Shown one piece after another: positions 10,133 to 21,524 of a stretch of 64,000 nucleotides of DNA. Within the stretch, counting starts at the first letter, position 1. Each line of letters begins with the position of its first letter. The DNA lies in NCBI RefSeq assembly GCF_963855985.1, contig NC_087119.1, forward strand, positions 9,588,001-9,652,000, given 5' to 3'. A program made the position numbers and the translations under genes. The DNA comes from Ostrinia nubilalis. Taxonomy: Eukaryota; Arthropoda; Insecta; Lepidoptera; Crambidae. A model generated the notes under the pieces. It searched no databases and had not been told where the DNA came from. It saw only the letters and a list, made by a program, of their open reading frames with translations.

Positions 10133-11846
10133 TAAATCAGTTAATTACGTTTGGTAGGTACTCACAGCACAATGGACATGGCGCACCATTTTTGTTGAAG
10201 ATGCCAAAAAAAACTACAAAAAATTAGAATGAATACTGTATTTTTACTTTTTTGATATCTTTAAAAATGACTGAAATATTCAAGCTCAAAGTGCGCTCTT
10301 CCGCTAGGAGCGATTTTCCGCGCGGATTTTGAAAATGTGACGTAGTAACATGAAAAGCTGCATGTAAGATATTATCTGTGTACAATGGTTAGAATGGTTA
10401 GTAGGGGAGCCGAAGCGGGGATTTCGGGACTTACTAAAGAGTGGCAGACTAACATACAAGGAAATACTTTGTACCTGGTTGATTATCTCTAAGTATGCAT
10501 TTTTGATATAAAACGGCATTAGTTCTTATGCCTCTCACCCAAAAAATACCTCAATTAAGCCCAAATTAGAGACCGCAGCCAAACTTTGAGTGACGATGGA
10601 AACTAGCCTAGATGGAGGACACATGAAATTGAACTTCTGCTTCTTCATTGATAAAGACTTGTCATTTACCATACCTTATCATTTTGTATTCCATTTTCAA
10701 GTCACTTTTTTTTCGCTTACTGTTTAAAAAAAACGTGGGATTTTTTTAAATCTCAGGTCTTTTGAACGCACATCTGAACGATGTCTGGTTTTAATTTCTT
10801 CAGTTACTCCGTGACCATGGCGCTTGCAACAGTGCCGAAATATTGGAAACTCAAAACTAAATTACATGGTAATTGCTACCATGTACCTTAGTTTTGAGTT
10901 CAGAGTTACCCGTCAGTAATAATAATAGGAAAATGTCTTGAAAAATAAGTAAATCGTATATTACTTTATGTAACTAATTTTATTATGTATCATACTTATA
11001 ATTAATCACTTCATTCAGAACTAGAAAACGATTCCAAGGATTCCACTTTTCTTCAATAGATGATCAAGATAAAGAGGTATTTATTATAAATTGCTCTTCC
11101 ACCATTTCAATTATTCTATCTTACATCTTACTTGATGAAATCTTTTTCAATTTTATTTACATGGTCATAACATTTTCACCATTCCTCTGCACCAATTTGT
11201 GAGGTACACCTGAAACAACCCCCGATAAAGCAGCTATTATAAGAATAATATTTAGAAAAACCCTCCTTCTGACGCAGTTAGGTAATAAACTAAATGTATC
11301 CAATTTCACTCCAACTTACTGTCAACTCAACGACGCGCTTTAATATCAAAGATTGACTTTGAATTATGCCTTATTTTACAATACACATTGAAAACAATAT
11401 GACTTGCTTGAGCTTTTTCGACTTTTTCACAAAAATAACAAATAGGCATGAAGAGATTACAAAATTTCTGCAGCGACTGACAGTTCACTTGATTTACTTT
11501 GACAGGTGACAATAAATCCATAGACATTTGCCATATGAAAGACACACTTTTCCAATATTTTTGTTTGCCATGAGATTCTGGTACACCTATACCATTATCA
11601 TTACCATATATCATTTAATGAAAAGATAAAATAAATTTTTTCAGCACAACGAAAATCAGCTTTGGCGCGTAGCAATGCAACGTGTCAACTGCAGTTCGGA
11701 CTTCTTTATGCGTCCACTACACATACAATAAATTCGAACTATCGCACATTTTTTCTTTTTAATTCTAATTCAGTAAAAAATGTTTTTGAAACCTTCATTC
11801 AAAATTCAAAAGTGATTATCCTATGACAGAACTTATGACCAGACTA
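10133..11846. other. intergenic, small hairpin at 10848-10900
   Basis: No gene was recognised. At 10848-10871 and 10877-10900 there is an inverted repeat (aactcaaaactaa...tacatggta and its reverse complement) with a 5-base loop, probably a tiny MITE remnant. Short frames here have no support. Confidence 0.4.
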
Positions 11847-13369
11847 TGTACTATCGGGGACTCGAACGCCTTGACACCTTAAGGGCCTAAATTGTTTGCA
11901 CACACACGCTCGATTATGCTCCGCCCCCGTTCATTCATGTTTCGGGTCTAAGCAGCGTCGGCGCACCACTGTAGATGTTTGCCCTAGCAAACCAAGCTCT
12001 ATGTAAAGCATTTAGGATTGAGTATTGCTTATTACCCGCATCCGTAGCGCTCGTTTGGCAACGTCGCATTTTAGTCAATTTGAAACCCAATAAAGAATCG
12101 CTACAAAATATTATATGAGGCTTCGTGTGAAATTTGAACTAGCGATTGCCCGCTCGGGTCACAAAATTGCTATCGCACATTCCGAGGTAACTATGCAATT
12201 TCCCGAGAAAAAAGTAGCCCTTTCTACAATTATTGTTGATATTATGAGTGTAAATCTCATGATATTAGTTTAGCTAGTTAGGGCGAGAAATACAAAATCA
12301 TACAGTTACTTTCGAATTTTACTTATTTAATAGGTATTTAATTTATTCGGAACTTATAATTTAAAACAATATGTTATTGAATTAATTAGTAAAGAGTTAA
12401 GGAATATTTGTGGCTTAAAAACAATTATTGTAAGATCTGGCTATAACTTTCTTAAATCCTTGAATGTAAATAAAAACTTATAATAGGTTTCTATTTATTT
12501 TTAATGCATATTTTGTTTTCCGTTTTAAAGAAACACTTATCTACGTTATTAAAATTTTATAAATATTGCACTTGGTAGCAATGATCCAGGTAATTGGTTA
12601 TCGTAAATATTATAATATTAAGTTAGTTTTATTTCAAATTCAATTTTTTATTGCACATTAAGTGTCTTTACACAAGGTCTTAAATCAATAACAATTAAAC
12701 TTCAAACTAAATAATACTTAAACAGTTAACAATGTATAGATAAGTTTGTAAGTAAATATAAGAATTATTTTGAGAGGCATGGTTCAGTAATCGAGCGGAG
12801 GTCAATAAAAAGGCAATCAAACAGTCCAATTACTAGCACGGGTCAACACAAATCAATCGGTTATTGATCACGAAACTTCACAAAAAAACAAAGGAGAGAA
12901 TATGTCGACAGATCGCCAAAGCAAAAAGCAGACAGACCTCGTATAAAAACACAATATAAAAAAAAATACATATCTATTTGTTTGTAACCAAATTCTATTA
13001 TTAAAATTCTAAGGCTGAGTTGCACCATCTTACTTTAACTTTAACAAACGTCAAAATTCTGTCAAACTCCATACAAAAAGCACCGGTTACCGTTATAGTT
13101 ACGGTCAAAGTTAGGTGGTGCAACTCAGCCTAAAACTAAGAAAGATTGAAGAAAAAGAAACATTTCGTTTTAAACCTTAACCGTATGACAATAAAGTGCA
13201 CAATGGTATTTCGTATTGCAACCTAAGCCCTGATTGTCTCTTATTGGTCGTAGTAAAAATATAGTAAAATGCGTAACCAATTAGAGACGGGGTGAGCACG
13301 TGACCGGAGCGATGCGCTTACGCTAAAATTTCTACAAAGTGGTCAGGCGGAAGAGTCCCCGATAGTACA
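11847..13369. mobile_element. DNA element with perfect 17-bp terminal inverted repeats
   Basis: TGTACTATCGGGGACTC at 11847-11863 is the exact reverse complement of 13353-13369. The 1.5-kb interior has no transposase frame and contains a nested MITE at 13013-13130. A target duplication could not be made out. Probably a non-autonomous DNA transposon. Confidence 0.6.
13013..13130. mobile_element. MITE with TAA target duplication
   Basis: Its ends are GGCTGAGTTGCACCA and TGGTGCAACTCAGCC, and it is flanked by TAA on both sides (13010-13012 and 13131-13133). A 3-bp TTA/TAA duplication suggests a PIF/Harbinger-type MITE. It lies inside the larger inverted-repeat element. Confidence 0.75.
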
Positions 13370-13769
13370 TTGAATAAAATATTTTTCTTTTTATCATCAA
13401 GCTTAGCAGTCTAATAAGTTACTATGACACTCGAGTTAATCCACATTCAGCACCATAGCCTCCCCTTCTACAAGGCCCTCTACAAATGTCAAAACGTCAC
13501 TTAACCCTTTTAGCACCAGTTCTATTGTTTTTGAGAAGATGTACCCAAATTTTTATATCAATTAAATTATAGTCCAGTCGTTTGGTACAAATTAACGTGG
13601 TTACCTGGAAAGTGTTCCGGGAGTTTTGAAAATTGGTGATTAAAATAGATTTCGCTATGTTCTCTGTTAGTTAAGTGTGATTGCCGGGCTCGTTGCGAAA
13701 TTGGAAAAATGCTGCCTTAGAGAAGATTTTTGATAGTTACATTCTTTCCTATTTCGTCGTTACAGCCAA
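13370..13769. other. intergenic, nothing recognised
   Basis: AT-rich spacer with no supported gene. Confidence 0.35.
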
Positions 13770-13945
13770 ATGACGTTCACTGCTGGACAAAGGCGAGAGG
13801 CCTTTGGGTCTTCCATAGGTTTTTCATAATGAACAGTCCTGCGCTGCCCGCATTCAGGTTCTTCCCGCGACCTTTACCAGATCGTCGGTCCACCTAGTAG
13901 GAGGCCTGCCCACGCTACGTCTTCCAGCCCGTGGTCACCACTCAA
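13770..13945 (-). mobile_element. RTE-type LINE 3' fragment
   Basis: The minus strand matches the C-terminal coding segment of the RTE-like LINE better preserved at 25937-26496. It shows the GRPPTRWTDDLVKVAG region and the stretch around the tggacgtcatttggctg-type 3' end, with small indels. A dead copy. Confidence 0.6.
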
Positions 13946-13962
13946 GAAAGGACAATGGGCAA

Positions 13963-14218
13963 AATGGTACCCGGCTCCAATAGATATGTGTCTAGTATCG
14001 TTTGAAAGGTCTTACCAAGATGAACAACTTTTACTATGATCACCAGCCTCAGATCTGGTTGTGTACGAAGATATACATACTTTTTTGCAGAATGGTACCC
14101 GGCTCCAATAGTTATGTTTGTAGTGTCATTTGAAAGGTCTTACCAAGACGAACAACATTTACTATGGCCACCAGCCTCAGATCTGGTTGCGTTCGAAGAT
14201 AAAGATACTTTTTGTGTA
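13963..14218. repeat. tandem duplication, two units, period 128 bp
   Basis: aatggtacccggctccaat begins at 13963 and again at 14091. The copies share tttgaaaggtcttaccaaga and ccagcctcagatctggttg. They differ by a few substitutions. Not coding. Confidence 0.8.
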
Positions 14219-14233
14219 ACCTAAGTATCATAC

Positions 14234-14393
14234 AGTATGAAGGGGGACGCGCTCGGGGCAGGGCACCGACGAGATGGTCGGACGCGGTGAGGAAGACGGT
14301 GGGCGGGAGTTTGCATCGTGCGGTCCACACAGCTTATGAACACTATCTGTGGTCGCGATCCTCATCAGTGAGGGACCGAAGAAGAAGAAGAAG
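14234..14393 (+). mobile_element. short LINE 3' fragment with 11-bp target duplication
   Basis: The plus strand encodes a piece like a LINE ORF2 C terminus (GRAPTRWSDAVRKTVGGSL) ending in a (GAA)n tail. It is flanked by the exact 11-mer AAGTATCATAC at 14223-14233 and 14394-14404. A strongly 5'-truncated retroinsertion. Confidence 0.8.
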
Positions 14394-14531
14394 AAGTATC
14401 ATACGTGTCCATCGTATGGTACTTAGGTTATGCGAGGCAGGAAGGGTTTACTGCTCCAGCATCCTTCCTTAACTCTATTATTATTGATGGGGATAATTGT
14501 GAAATAAATATTTTTATTTAAAGAAGTACTA

Positions 14532-14650
14532 CCCCCTTATTAATAAAAAGTTACACCTAGGAAGAACCTTGGATTAAAATTACATTTAAATACTAAGTGA
14601 CAATTTAAGCCAGAGTTCAACTAGGGTGTAACTTTTATTAATAAAGGGGT
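14532..14650. mobile_element. MITE with about 29-bp inverted repeats
   Basis: ccccttattaataaaaagtt...acaccta at the left is matched in inverse by tagggtgtaacttttattaa...taaagggg at the right. Non-coding. Confidence 0.65.
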
Positions 14651-14694
14651 TGGAGTTTTATTACTTCTTAAGGGTTTTATTATGGGCGAATAAA

Positions 14695-14865
14695 CCCACA
14701 AGACCCAATAAGTCCACCCACAAGATGGACCGACGACCTCATAAAGGTAGCGGGAAGGCGCTGGATGCAGACCGCCACCAACCGGCCATTGTGGAAATCA
14801 TTGGGGGAGGCCTATGTTCAACTGGACGTCCTATGGCTAAAATGATCATGATGATGATGATGAAA
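14695..14865 (+). mobile_element. RTE-type LINE 3' fragment with 9-bp target duplication
   Basis: The plus strand carries the terminal coding segment of the RTE-like family (PTRWTDDLIKVAG-like, then a decayed WM.D region) ending in an (ATG)n tail. GCGAATAAA is present at 14686-14694 and 14866-14874, so the insertion boundaries are exact. Confidence 0.75.
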
Positions 14866-14874
14866 GCGAATAAA

Positions 14875-15109
14875 GGGCTAATAGCTTGGATAGTTCATCG
14901 TAGGTATAATCCTTTCCTTTTCAATGCTTCTTTTAGTTATATTAATAGATTGTAGTCATAATACATACTCGTATACATGGATGATTGTGTTATACTTTCA
15001 TTATAATACTTAGTGGAATTACTGCTTTCAAAACGTGAATTAGAACTGGCCCCATAGCAGACATTTTCCTACATCTAAAGGCCTTTTAAAATATATATTG
15101 GTTATGGCT
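14875..15109. other. intergenic
   Basis: No gene or element was recognised in this short spacer. Confidence 0.3.
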
Positions 15110-15358
15110 ATTGGAGCGGGTACCACTTTCCATACATTTGTGCCCATCATCCTTTTCTGCCCCAATGGCCATCGTCTCTACGGGCTATGTGTCCCGCCCA
15201 CTGCCACTTGATTTTAGCAATTCTGCGTGCTATGTCGGTCACTTTGGTTCTCCTGCGGATCTCCTCATTACTGAGCCCGAGCATAGCCCGCTCCATCACC
15301 CTTTGGGTGACCTTGAGCCTTCTTATGAGGCCCATAGTAAGCGACCACGTTTCAGAAC
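15110..15358 (-). mobile_element. RTE-type LINE fragment
   Basis: The minus strand reads MGLIRRLKVTQRVMERAML and then EEIRRRTKVTDIARRIAKIK and WQWAGHIAR, the segment just upstream of the RTE C terminus. It is the same family as 25937-26496, with a small internal deletion relative to it. No intact ends were seen. Confidence 0.75.
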
Positions 15359-15383
15359 CTTAAACTTTCCTATTTATTTCACG

Positions 15384-15713
15384 ACTAGCTTTTGCTTGCG
15401 GCTTCACCCGCGTGAAATTTAGTGTCACAGATCGGCATAAATTATAGCCTATATGTTAATCTGGGTTACAAACAATAATATTGTACAGTTTCAACATAAT
15501 CCGTTGAGTACTTTTTGCGTGAAAGAGTAACAAACCTGAGACACAGGAATCTTCCTAGTTCAGGTATCAACCCACCAACATTCTTACTTTTTGTTTTTCC
15601 TGATTGTTTGTTATCATAATATTATCTGTTATGTTGGTGAGAAATAAACATTACTTTACTTTATTTTAAACTTCCAGACATCCAAACTTTCGCATTTATA
15701 ATATTAGTAGGAT
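15384..15713 (-). mobile_element. Helitron-like element with internal insertion
   Basis: The ends are actagcttttgcttgcggc at the left (minus-strand 3' end, CTAG after a GC-rich hairpin) and tttcgcatttataatatta at the right. The same ends bound the copies at 26736-26976 and 27666-28090. The middle (about 15530-15675) has no counterpart in the other copies and is probably a second insertion. Confidence 0.6.
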
Positions 15714-16810
15714 ACAATTATGTAATGTAGAAACAAACAAGACAAAAAAAATGTATACTTCAGCAACGCGAATTTTTTTAAACTTCAGCATATTTAGGAC
15801 ACCCGGCAGCGTGTCCTGCCATGATCAAAGAAAAAAGAACTCGCAATTTAGCAGGTACATTAATTTGACTGTTTCACAACTCTAAATCTATTTAACTTAC
15901 ATTACATGAAATTTATCACATTTATCAAAGCTTCTTAGCTTGTCTATGTCCCAAAAATTATAAAATGAAAAAAGTAGTTGTCAAAAACCTTTTTTAAGGC
16001 GGATTTTTTTCAATGAGGCAGGCGCGCGCCGGCTATAATCGAGGTCACAAAATTCGGAAAGAACATAGCGAAATCCATTTATTCACCAATTTTCAAAAAT
16101 TCTGGAAAACTTTCCAAGTAAAATTAACAAATAACTGGACTATTTACTCGTTATTGAGCACAGAGACACAAACTTGGTTATTTTTCCAGAAAAAATATAT
16201 TTAAGTGCATAAATGTAAAAATGGCTTCATAGTGCACAAAATTGGCAATAGGTGGCATAATAATGGTTAATTTTTTAGCGCCTAATTTGAAATGTGATTG
16301 AACGATGACAACTAACAACAGTTGTCAGAATTAGGTAAAATTTTATTTTAGTTGGAAAAAGACAAAAAGTGGTAAATGGGTTAACGTGCGGGGGCTGCAA
16401 AATCATGTTGTGACGTCACGCGCGAATATTGGAAATTTTTGAAAATTTTAAAAAGTCCGTAAACTTCTCGAGGCTCTATCTTCGGTAATACTGGATGGAT
16501 TGAGGTGAAATAAAAACTAGTGTAATGTGTGTGATCTAAACTTTAAATTAGGTCATAATTTAACTTAATATTACAACTTATGCGTGTTGTCCATTATTGA
16601 ATATTATTGAATATTTATTACTAAAGGCTAGAATATGATATTTACCTATTGTAAAGTGTTTTATTCAAATTATACAATGACTTTGAAGTGGTTGGCGTTT
16701 AAGTCATCATGAATTTAAGTAGTAACATTTCCCTATTATAAAAAACTGTCCCGTCCTACAAATTGTTGAACAAAAGTCAAAATAGTTAAGATTCGTTAGG
16801 TCTCCCCTAA
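15714..16810. other. intergenic, nothing supported
   Basis: AT-rich sequence with a TGACGTCA word at about 16412. Similar words occur in several repeats in this window, so it is not evidence of a regulated promoter. No gene was recognised. Confidence 0.35.
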
Positions 16811-16892
16811 CCGGAGGAGAGTAGTAACAGAGGAGAGTTGTAACATTGTCGATTAATTACTAGTGAGCTCGTAACAGTGCGGGTTTTTAGGG

Positions 16893-17490
16893 TTCCGTAG
16901 CCAAATGGCAAAAAACGGAACCCTTATAGATTCGTCATGTCTGTCTGTCCGTCCGTATGTCACAGCCATTTTTTTCCGAAACTATAAGAGCTATACTGTT
17001 GAAACTTGGTAGATAGATGTAAGTATTCTGTGAACCGCATTAAGATTTTGATGCAAAAATAAAAATAAAAAGAAATATTGGGGGCTCCCCATACTTAGAA
17101 CTGAAACTCAAAAATATTTTTTTCATCAAACACATACGTGACTGTGGGGTATCTATGGATAGGTCTTCAAAAATGATATCGAGGTTTCAAAAATATTTTT
17201 TTTCTAAACCGAATAGTTTGCGTGACAGACGCTTCCAAAGTGGAAAAAAGTTGCCCCCCCCCCCCCCAAAAGTTGCCTAACTTCTAAAATAAGAAAATGA
17301 AAAATCTAAAAAAACAAATGATGTAGGTAGGTACATTACTATAAAAACTACCAACGAAAATTGTTTTGAACGAGATCTAGTAAGTAGTTTTTTTTTAATA
17401 ACTCGTAAATCGTAAACCGCTTATTACCGCGTAATCTTTCATACAAATAACTTAAATTAAAACATAATTAAAACGCACTTGGCCGGTTTT
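16893..17490. repeat. dispersed repeat starting gggttccgtagccaaatgg
   Basis: Begins with a short inverted repeat (gggttccg...cggaaccc), then a (TCTG)n stretch, a long AT-rich part and a C run at 17254-17268. From memory this is an abundant repeat in lepidopteran genomes. No coding capacity. Confidence 0.55.
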
Positions 17491-17549
17491 TTCAACCGAC
17501 TTCAAAAAAGGAGGAGGTTCTCAATTCGACCCGTATGTTTTTTTATAAC

Positions 17550-17850
17550 TCCGCCAATTATGAACCGATTTGAACAAATCTTTTTTCGGCGTATAGGTAA
17601 TACCTCAAGGGTGGTCCCATTTAAATTTAATAATAAAAAAACAACCCCCAAGGGTGGAAAATTGGGGATGAACTTTTTTATACGCAATATCTCCGCCGAT
17701 TATAAACCAATTTGAACGATTATTTTTTTGTTGAATAGGTATTATCAAAAGGGTGGTTTCATGCGAATTTGAAGAAAATATTTCACCCCCAAGGGTGGAA
17801 AATTGGGGATGAACTTTTTTATACGCAATATCTCCGCCGATTATGAACCA
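17550..17850. repeat. tandem repeat, about 141-bp units
   Basis: ctccgccgattatgaacc-type words recur near 17550, 17691 and 17838. The block cccaagggtggaaaattggg recurs at about 17647 and 17788, a 141-bp spacing. Roughly two units plus a partial. The upstream word ccgacttcaaaaaaggagg is typical of a repeated lepidopteran sequence. Confidence 0.65.
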
Positions 17851-17953
17851 ATTTTTTTTGGTCTCAGTGTACTGCCTACCTTCAGTGGTAACATCAAGGT
17901 AATAATTAGTTAACTAAAAAGCAAGAAATAAGTAAAATTTTATAAAAAAAAAA

Positions 17954-18231
17954 AAAAACCGACTCCAAAAAACCTACACTAAAACGTAGAAAAATAATTA
18001 GTAATTACCTACTTATTTATTAGGACGAATTATTAATATTTATGTAGGTATACCATGATTGATACTTTTGGAGTCGGTGCAGGCAAACATGTTTCATAAT
18101 CTTGGCACCGACTCCAGAAGTATCAATCATGGTATACCTACATAAATATTAATAATTCGTCCTAATAAATAAGTAGGTAATTAGTAATTATTTTTCTACG
18201 TTTTAGTGTAGGTTTTTTGGAGTCGGTTTTT
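17954..18231. repeat. near-perfect 127-bp hairpin
   Basis: 17954-18080 pairs with 18105-18231 around a 24-base loop. I see one mismatch, near the loop (cttttgg against ccagaag). Both arms end in the accgactcca word. A foldback MITE is the simplest reading. Confidence 0.85.
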
Positions 18232-18570
18232 ATTTTAGTTCTAGTCTCGAACTAACAAATACGCGCTGTTGCGAGCTCGCTGATAGAATAGGTTTTTATA
18301 AATCGACAATGTCACAACTCTTCTGTACAACTCTCCTCGGTTTAAAGGCGTTACTTTACTAAATCTTCCTGGTTCCTCGCGGGCTAAGTGGTGTTAGAAT
18401 CATAGCTGGGCACCGTTAATCAAATAGTTAACTTCGTTAATCGTTAAATCGTTAATAAAAAAATTAACTTCGTTAAACGTTAAAACGTTACATTTAGCAA
18501 GATTTAACGGAAGTTAACGTTAATCGTTAATCCGTTAACACATGATAATAAAACGAAAAAAATAATTGTA

Positions 18571-18668
18571 TGCAAGGTTCAAATAATTTCGAAAGCTTGT
18601 ATCGCGCATGGAATTTATTCCTCTTTTATGTTTGTGCTACAAGCTTTCGAAATTATTTGAACCTTGCA
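18571..18668. repeat. 31-bp perfect inverted repeat (small MITE)
   Basis: 18571-18601 and 18638-18668 are exact reverse complements starting tgcaaggttcaaataatttc, with a 36-base loop. It lies inside the hAT-like element. Confidence 0.75.
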
Positions 18669-18678
18669 TAAGTACAAT

Positions 18679-18812
18679 TGACCGTTTGGTGTAGTGGTTC
18701 AGAACGGACTACTATGCCGAGAGGTCCCGGGTTCGATTCCCGGCCGGGCAGAAATTAAAAAGATGAATTTTAATTTCTGTGACGGGTCTGGGTGTTTTCT
18801 ATGTATAATATT
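18679..18812 (+). mobile_element. tRNA-derived SINE, copy 1
   Basis: Starts with a tRNA-like head: an A-box-like tggtgtagtggttc, then the B-box gggttcgattccc. A tail follows (gaaattaaaaagatgaatttt, then gacgggtctgggtg) ending in a TTTA-rich run. A second copy is at 29690-29870. The head does not fold into a complete tRNA of its own, so this is a SINE rather than a tRNA gene. Confidence 0.75.
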
Positions 18813-20056
18813 TATTTATTTATTTAAACTTTTATGCCAAAATAAATTTGTACATAAGGCGAAATTAATGCACTAAAGCATTCTCGACCAGTTTACCTTT
18901 GGGTTGAGCAGAAAAGAAATTTGTTTGGCGGTACTTCTAGTGCAGGAAAGAAAAACAAAAACAAATATGCTACATACATAAATAATATATAAAATATATA
19001 ATAAATAAATACATACATAAAACAGATGATTGAGTTAAACTGAAATTACAATTCATGAAGATGAAATCATTTGGAGGAAGTGATTGTGGACAGATTTTTT
19101 AAAAGAAAACTTACTAGACGCTTGCCTGGTCCCTTCAGGCAGAGAGTTCCAGAGCCTTATGGCCTGGAGACGGAAGGAGTCGGAGAGAAAACCAGTTCGG
19201 TGAAGAGGGGTGGAAAGAACGGACTTGTTGGAGGAACGGAGCTGACGTGAGTGCGTAGAGCTGAGAAGATTAAACTGAGACTTAAGATATGAAGGAGAGT
19301 TGGGATCATTTAGAATTGAAAAAAGGGTAGAGAGAATTCTGACTTTGCGTCGAAGTGGGAGAGGCAACCATTGAAGCTGGGAACGGTAAGCGGAGATATG
19401 GTCGTATTTACGGAGACAGAAAATAAAGCGAATGGCATTGTTGACAAGGCGATCCAACTTTGTAAGTAGATCTTGATTCAGGTCGGGGTAACAGACGTCG
19501 GCATAGTCGATTTATTAGAGCTTGAATGAGGGAAATTTCCGTTTTTGTTGGGAGGAAGTTTTTGAGCCTCCAGAAGGAGCGCATTGTGGCTGTAACCTTC
19601 CGACTGACCTCCGCAACCTGTACATTCCAGCTGAGCGTGGTGTCCAAGTGCAAGCCAAGGTTTTTGACGCTCGCACAGTAAGGAATGTCAACTCCATTAA
19701 AGTTAACCGGTGGCACGCCGTTGAGGTGACATATTTGACGCTGACTTCCACTTGTTAGGGTTGACGGCTACACCAAATCGACCAGACCACTCAGCAATGT
19801 AATCAAGATCAGCATTAATATACTCCACAGCCCTGTTGATGTCCTTGAAGTGGCATTGACGGTAAAGTTGCAGATCGTCTGCATATAGATGGCAAGAGGA
19901 GCCAATACCGGAGGTGATAGAGTTTATAAAGAGAGAAAACAGTAAAGGAGAGAGTATGCCACCCTGCGGAACGCCAGTAAGCAAGTCACGCCAGTGGGAA
20001 ATAGAGTTATCGATACGGACCGCTTGCTGGCGGCCACGAAGGTAGGAAGCAAACCA
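18813..20056 (-). pseudogene. CR1-type LINE, 5'-truncated and frameshifted reverse transcriptase
   Basis: The minus strand encodes reverse transcriptase from LTGVPQGGILSPLLF and LYADDLQLY onward (19984-19703). The frame shifts into KNLGLHLDTTLSW (19716-19530) and shifts again into the C-terminal part RKVRILSTLFSILNDP...RLWNSLPEG (19457-19053). The RT palm motifs are present, but the endonuclease and most of the fingers are missing. The 3' end (18813-19050) carries a (TAAA)n tail and the agaatgctttagtgcatta region that I recall from CR1-like elements in Lepidoptera. At least two frameshifts make it inactive. Confidence 0.85.
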
Positions 20057-20139
20057 TTATAATTTTATTTTACACTTTTCAGTAGGTATTATCTCAATCT
20101 CAGAGCCTTGGTTTAATTACATTACAATTTAGAACCAAA

Positions 20140-20360
20140 GTGGACAAATCCAGCAAACCCAAACTCGATAAGTTTCCACCGTTTAGGAATTCCTATGGCC
20201 ACCTCCTGACTCCATCATCAGGACCCTGGACATCATCTAGTACTAAAGTGCTCGAAAAGACAAATCCAACGAACCCAAATTCGAAGCAATGCTTCTGTTT
20301 CATTTCAGAGTTCCTACGGCCACCTCATGACCCAATCATTAGACCAGCTCAATGGTACCA
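20140..20360. repeat. degenerate tandem repeat
   Basis: acaaatccagcaaacccaaa and ttcctatggccacctcctga recur about 118 bp downstream as acaaatccaacgaacccaaa and ttcctacggccacctcatga. A related piece is at 27450-27585. The frame over it looks incidental. Confidence 0.55.
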
Positions 20361-20769
20361 TAACATTGCATTGTCATCGTACTTACATAAGTATACCAAA
20401 CAGCACAATAGGGTCAGGAAAACTGGTCTTAGATTCAGTTGCAAGAGTTGTCCTACACATACTAACAATTAAGTGTCGTTAGTGATCTGGTTACAAAAAC
20501 TGTTGTTTTGGCTTCTGGAAGTTCTGGAAGCCCGAACGTACTTGTCAGAACGCGTTTTTCTAACGTTTTTTAGCGTGCCTGCTGTATCTTTTTGGTAAAT
20601 AGTAGGTACTGGATTAACGATTAACGGACTTAGGATAATTTAACGGAAGTTAACGAGTCCGTTAACATTTTTTAAAGTTAACTTAAAAGTTAATCCGTTA
20701 ATAGAAATGTTAACTTCGTTAATTAACGATTAACGGATTAACGAGTTAATGCCCAGCTATGGTTAGAAT

Positions 20770-21524
20770 CGACCACTACTTGTCGCAGTTTCAGTTTCAA
20801 AAGTAAACTTGTCGATTCCAAACTTGTCCCGCTAACTTTTGGCTGTCCCACTCGAATAGTCAGCCATCTATGGTCATATTATGTTGCTGTGTGTGTTACT
20901 TAAAACAGCATTTACTTATGAAAGCGTAGATTTAGTTAAAATTAATAATATTAAAATAAATACTGAGGCTGCAAGCTTTTGTAGTTTTATAGACTTATCA
21001 AAAAACACGTTTCCCATTACTAATTGATTGCATAATTATGTCAATTTGTATGAACAGCATTTTTTAAATATTGGAACTTCGATCCTGTCTCTGGGGAAAC
21101 TATTTAAACTAGTAGCATTTGAGCAGAAGAAGCTGTCCTTTTTGTTTGATCAAGTATAAACATTACTGTTTAAAAAGTCATCATACTGAACCTACTTCGC
21201 GAGTCTCACTTGTAATTATTAAAGGGTTTTTTTGTACTTTAACCAAATTGCTCTTTTATGTGCAGACATTTAACAGTTCACATAAATACTTGTAAATTGT
21301 ACATTTTACAGCAGTGTAAAAGTTTGACAGTAGAATCGATGCAGCAAAAATACATAAATGGATACAGGGATAAATCCTGCCGTGCAGGTACTCGAATGCT
21401 ATCAAAAATATTACTTTTACAAATCCAATACGGGAAGCTTCTACGAAAAATCAAACGGTATAGTTCGCAACGAATTTCGGACGTACCTACTCGTAGTTGC
21501 CTGCAAATTGAAATTAATAAGTCT
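20770..21524. other. intergenic, nothing recognised
   Basis: No gene or element end was seen. Overlapping frames at 21258-21610 extend into the inverted repeat that follows and have no family support. Confidence 0.4.

Larger units (their letters stand above)
16811..18341. mobile_element. composite inverted-repeat element
   Basis: The left end (ggaggagagtagtaac...gttgtaacattgtcgat, then gagctcg) is matched in inverse by the right end near 18260-18341 (cgagctcg, then atcgacaatgtcacaactc...actctcctcgg), with differences. Inside are a dispersed repeat at 16893-17490, a tandem repeat and a large hairpin. The target duplication is unclear. Probably a DNA element that has collected insertions. Confidence 0.5.
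18401..20761. mobile_element. hAT-like element with 8-bp target duplication and nested insertions
   Basis: The terminal inverted repeats are CATAGCTGGGCA and TGCCCAGCTATG, flanked by the exact octamer GTTAGAAT at 18393-18400 and 20762-20769. An 8-bp duplication is the hallmark of hAT transposons. The subterminal zones (18411-18540 and about 20605-20750) are dense in ttaacg/cgttaa words. No transposase is visible. A hairpin, a SINE and a CR1-type LINE lie inside, so much of the 2.36 kb is later cargo. Confidence 0.85.

Noticed and set aside
17254..17268. long C run as a functional site
   Set aside because: A homopolymer inside a dispersed repeat; its length is prone to sequencing error.
18679..18755. 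tRNA gene
   Set aside because: A- and B-box-like words are present, but the cloverleaf is incomplete and a SINE body follows. A second diverged copy exists at 29690-29870.
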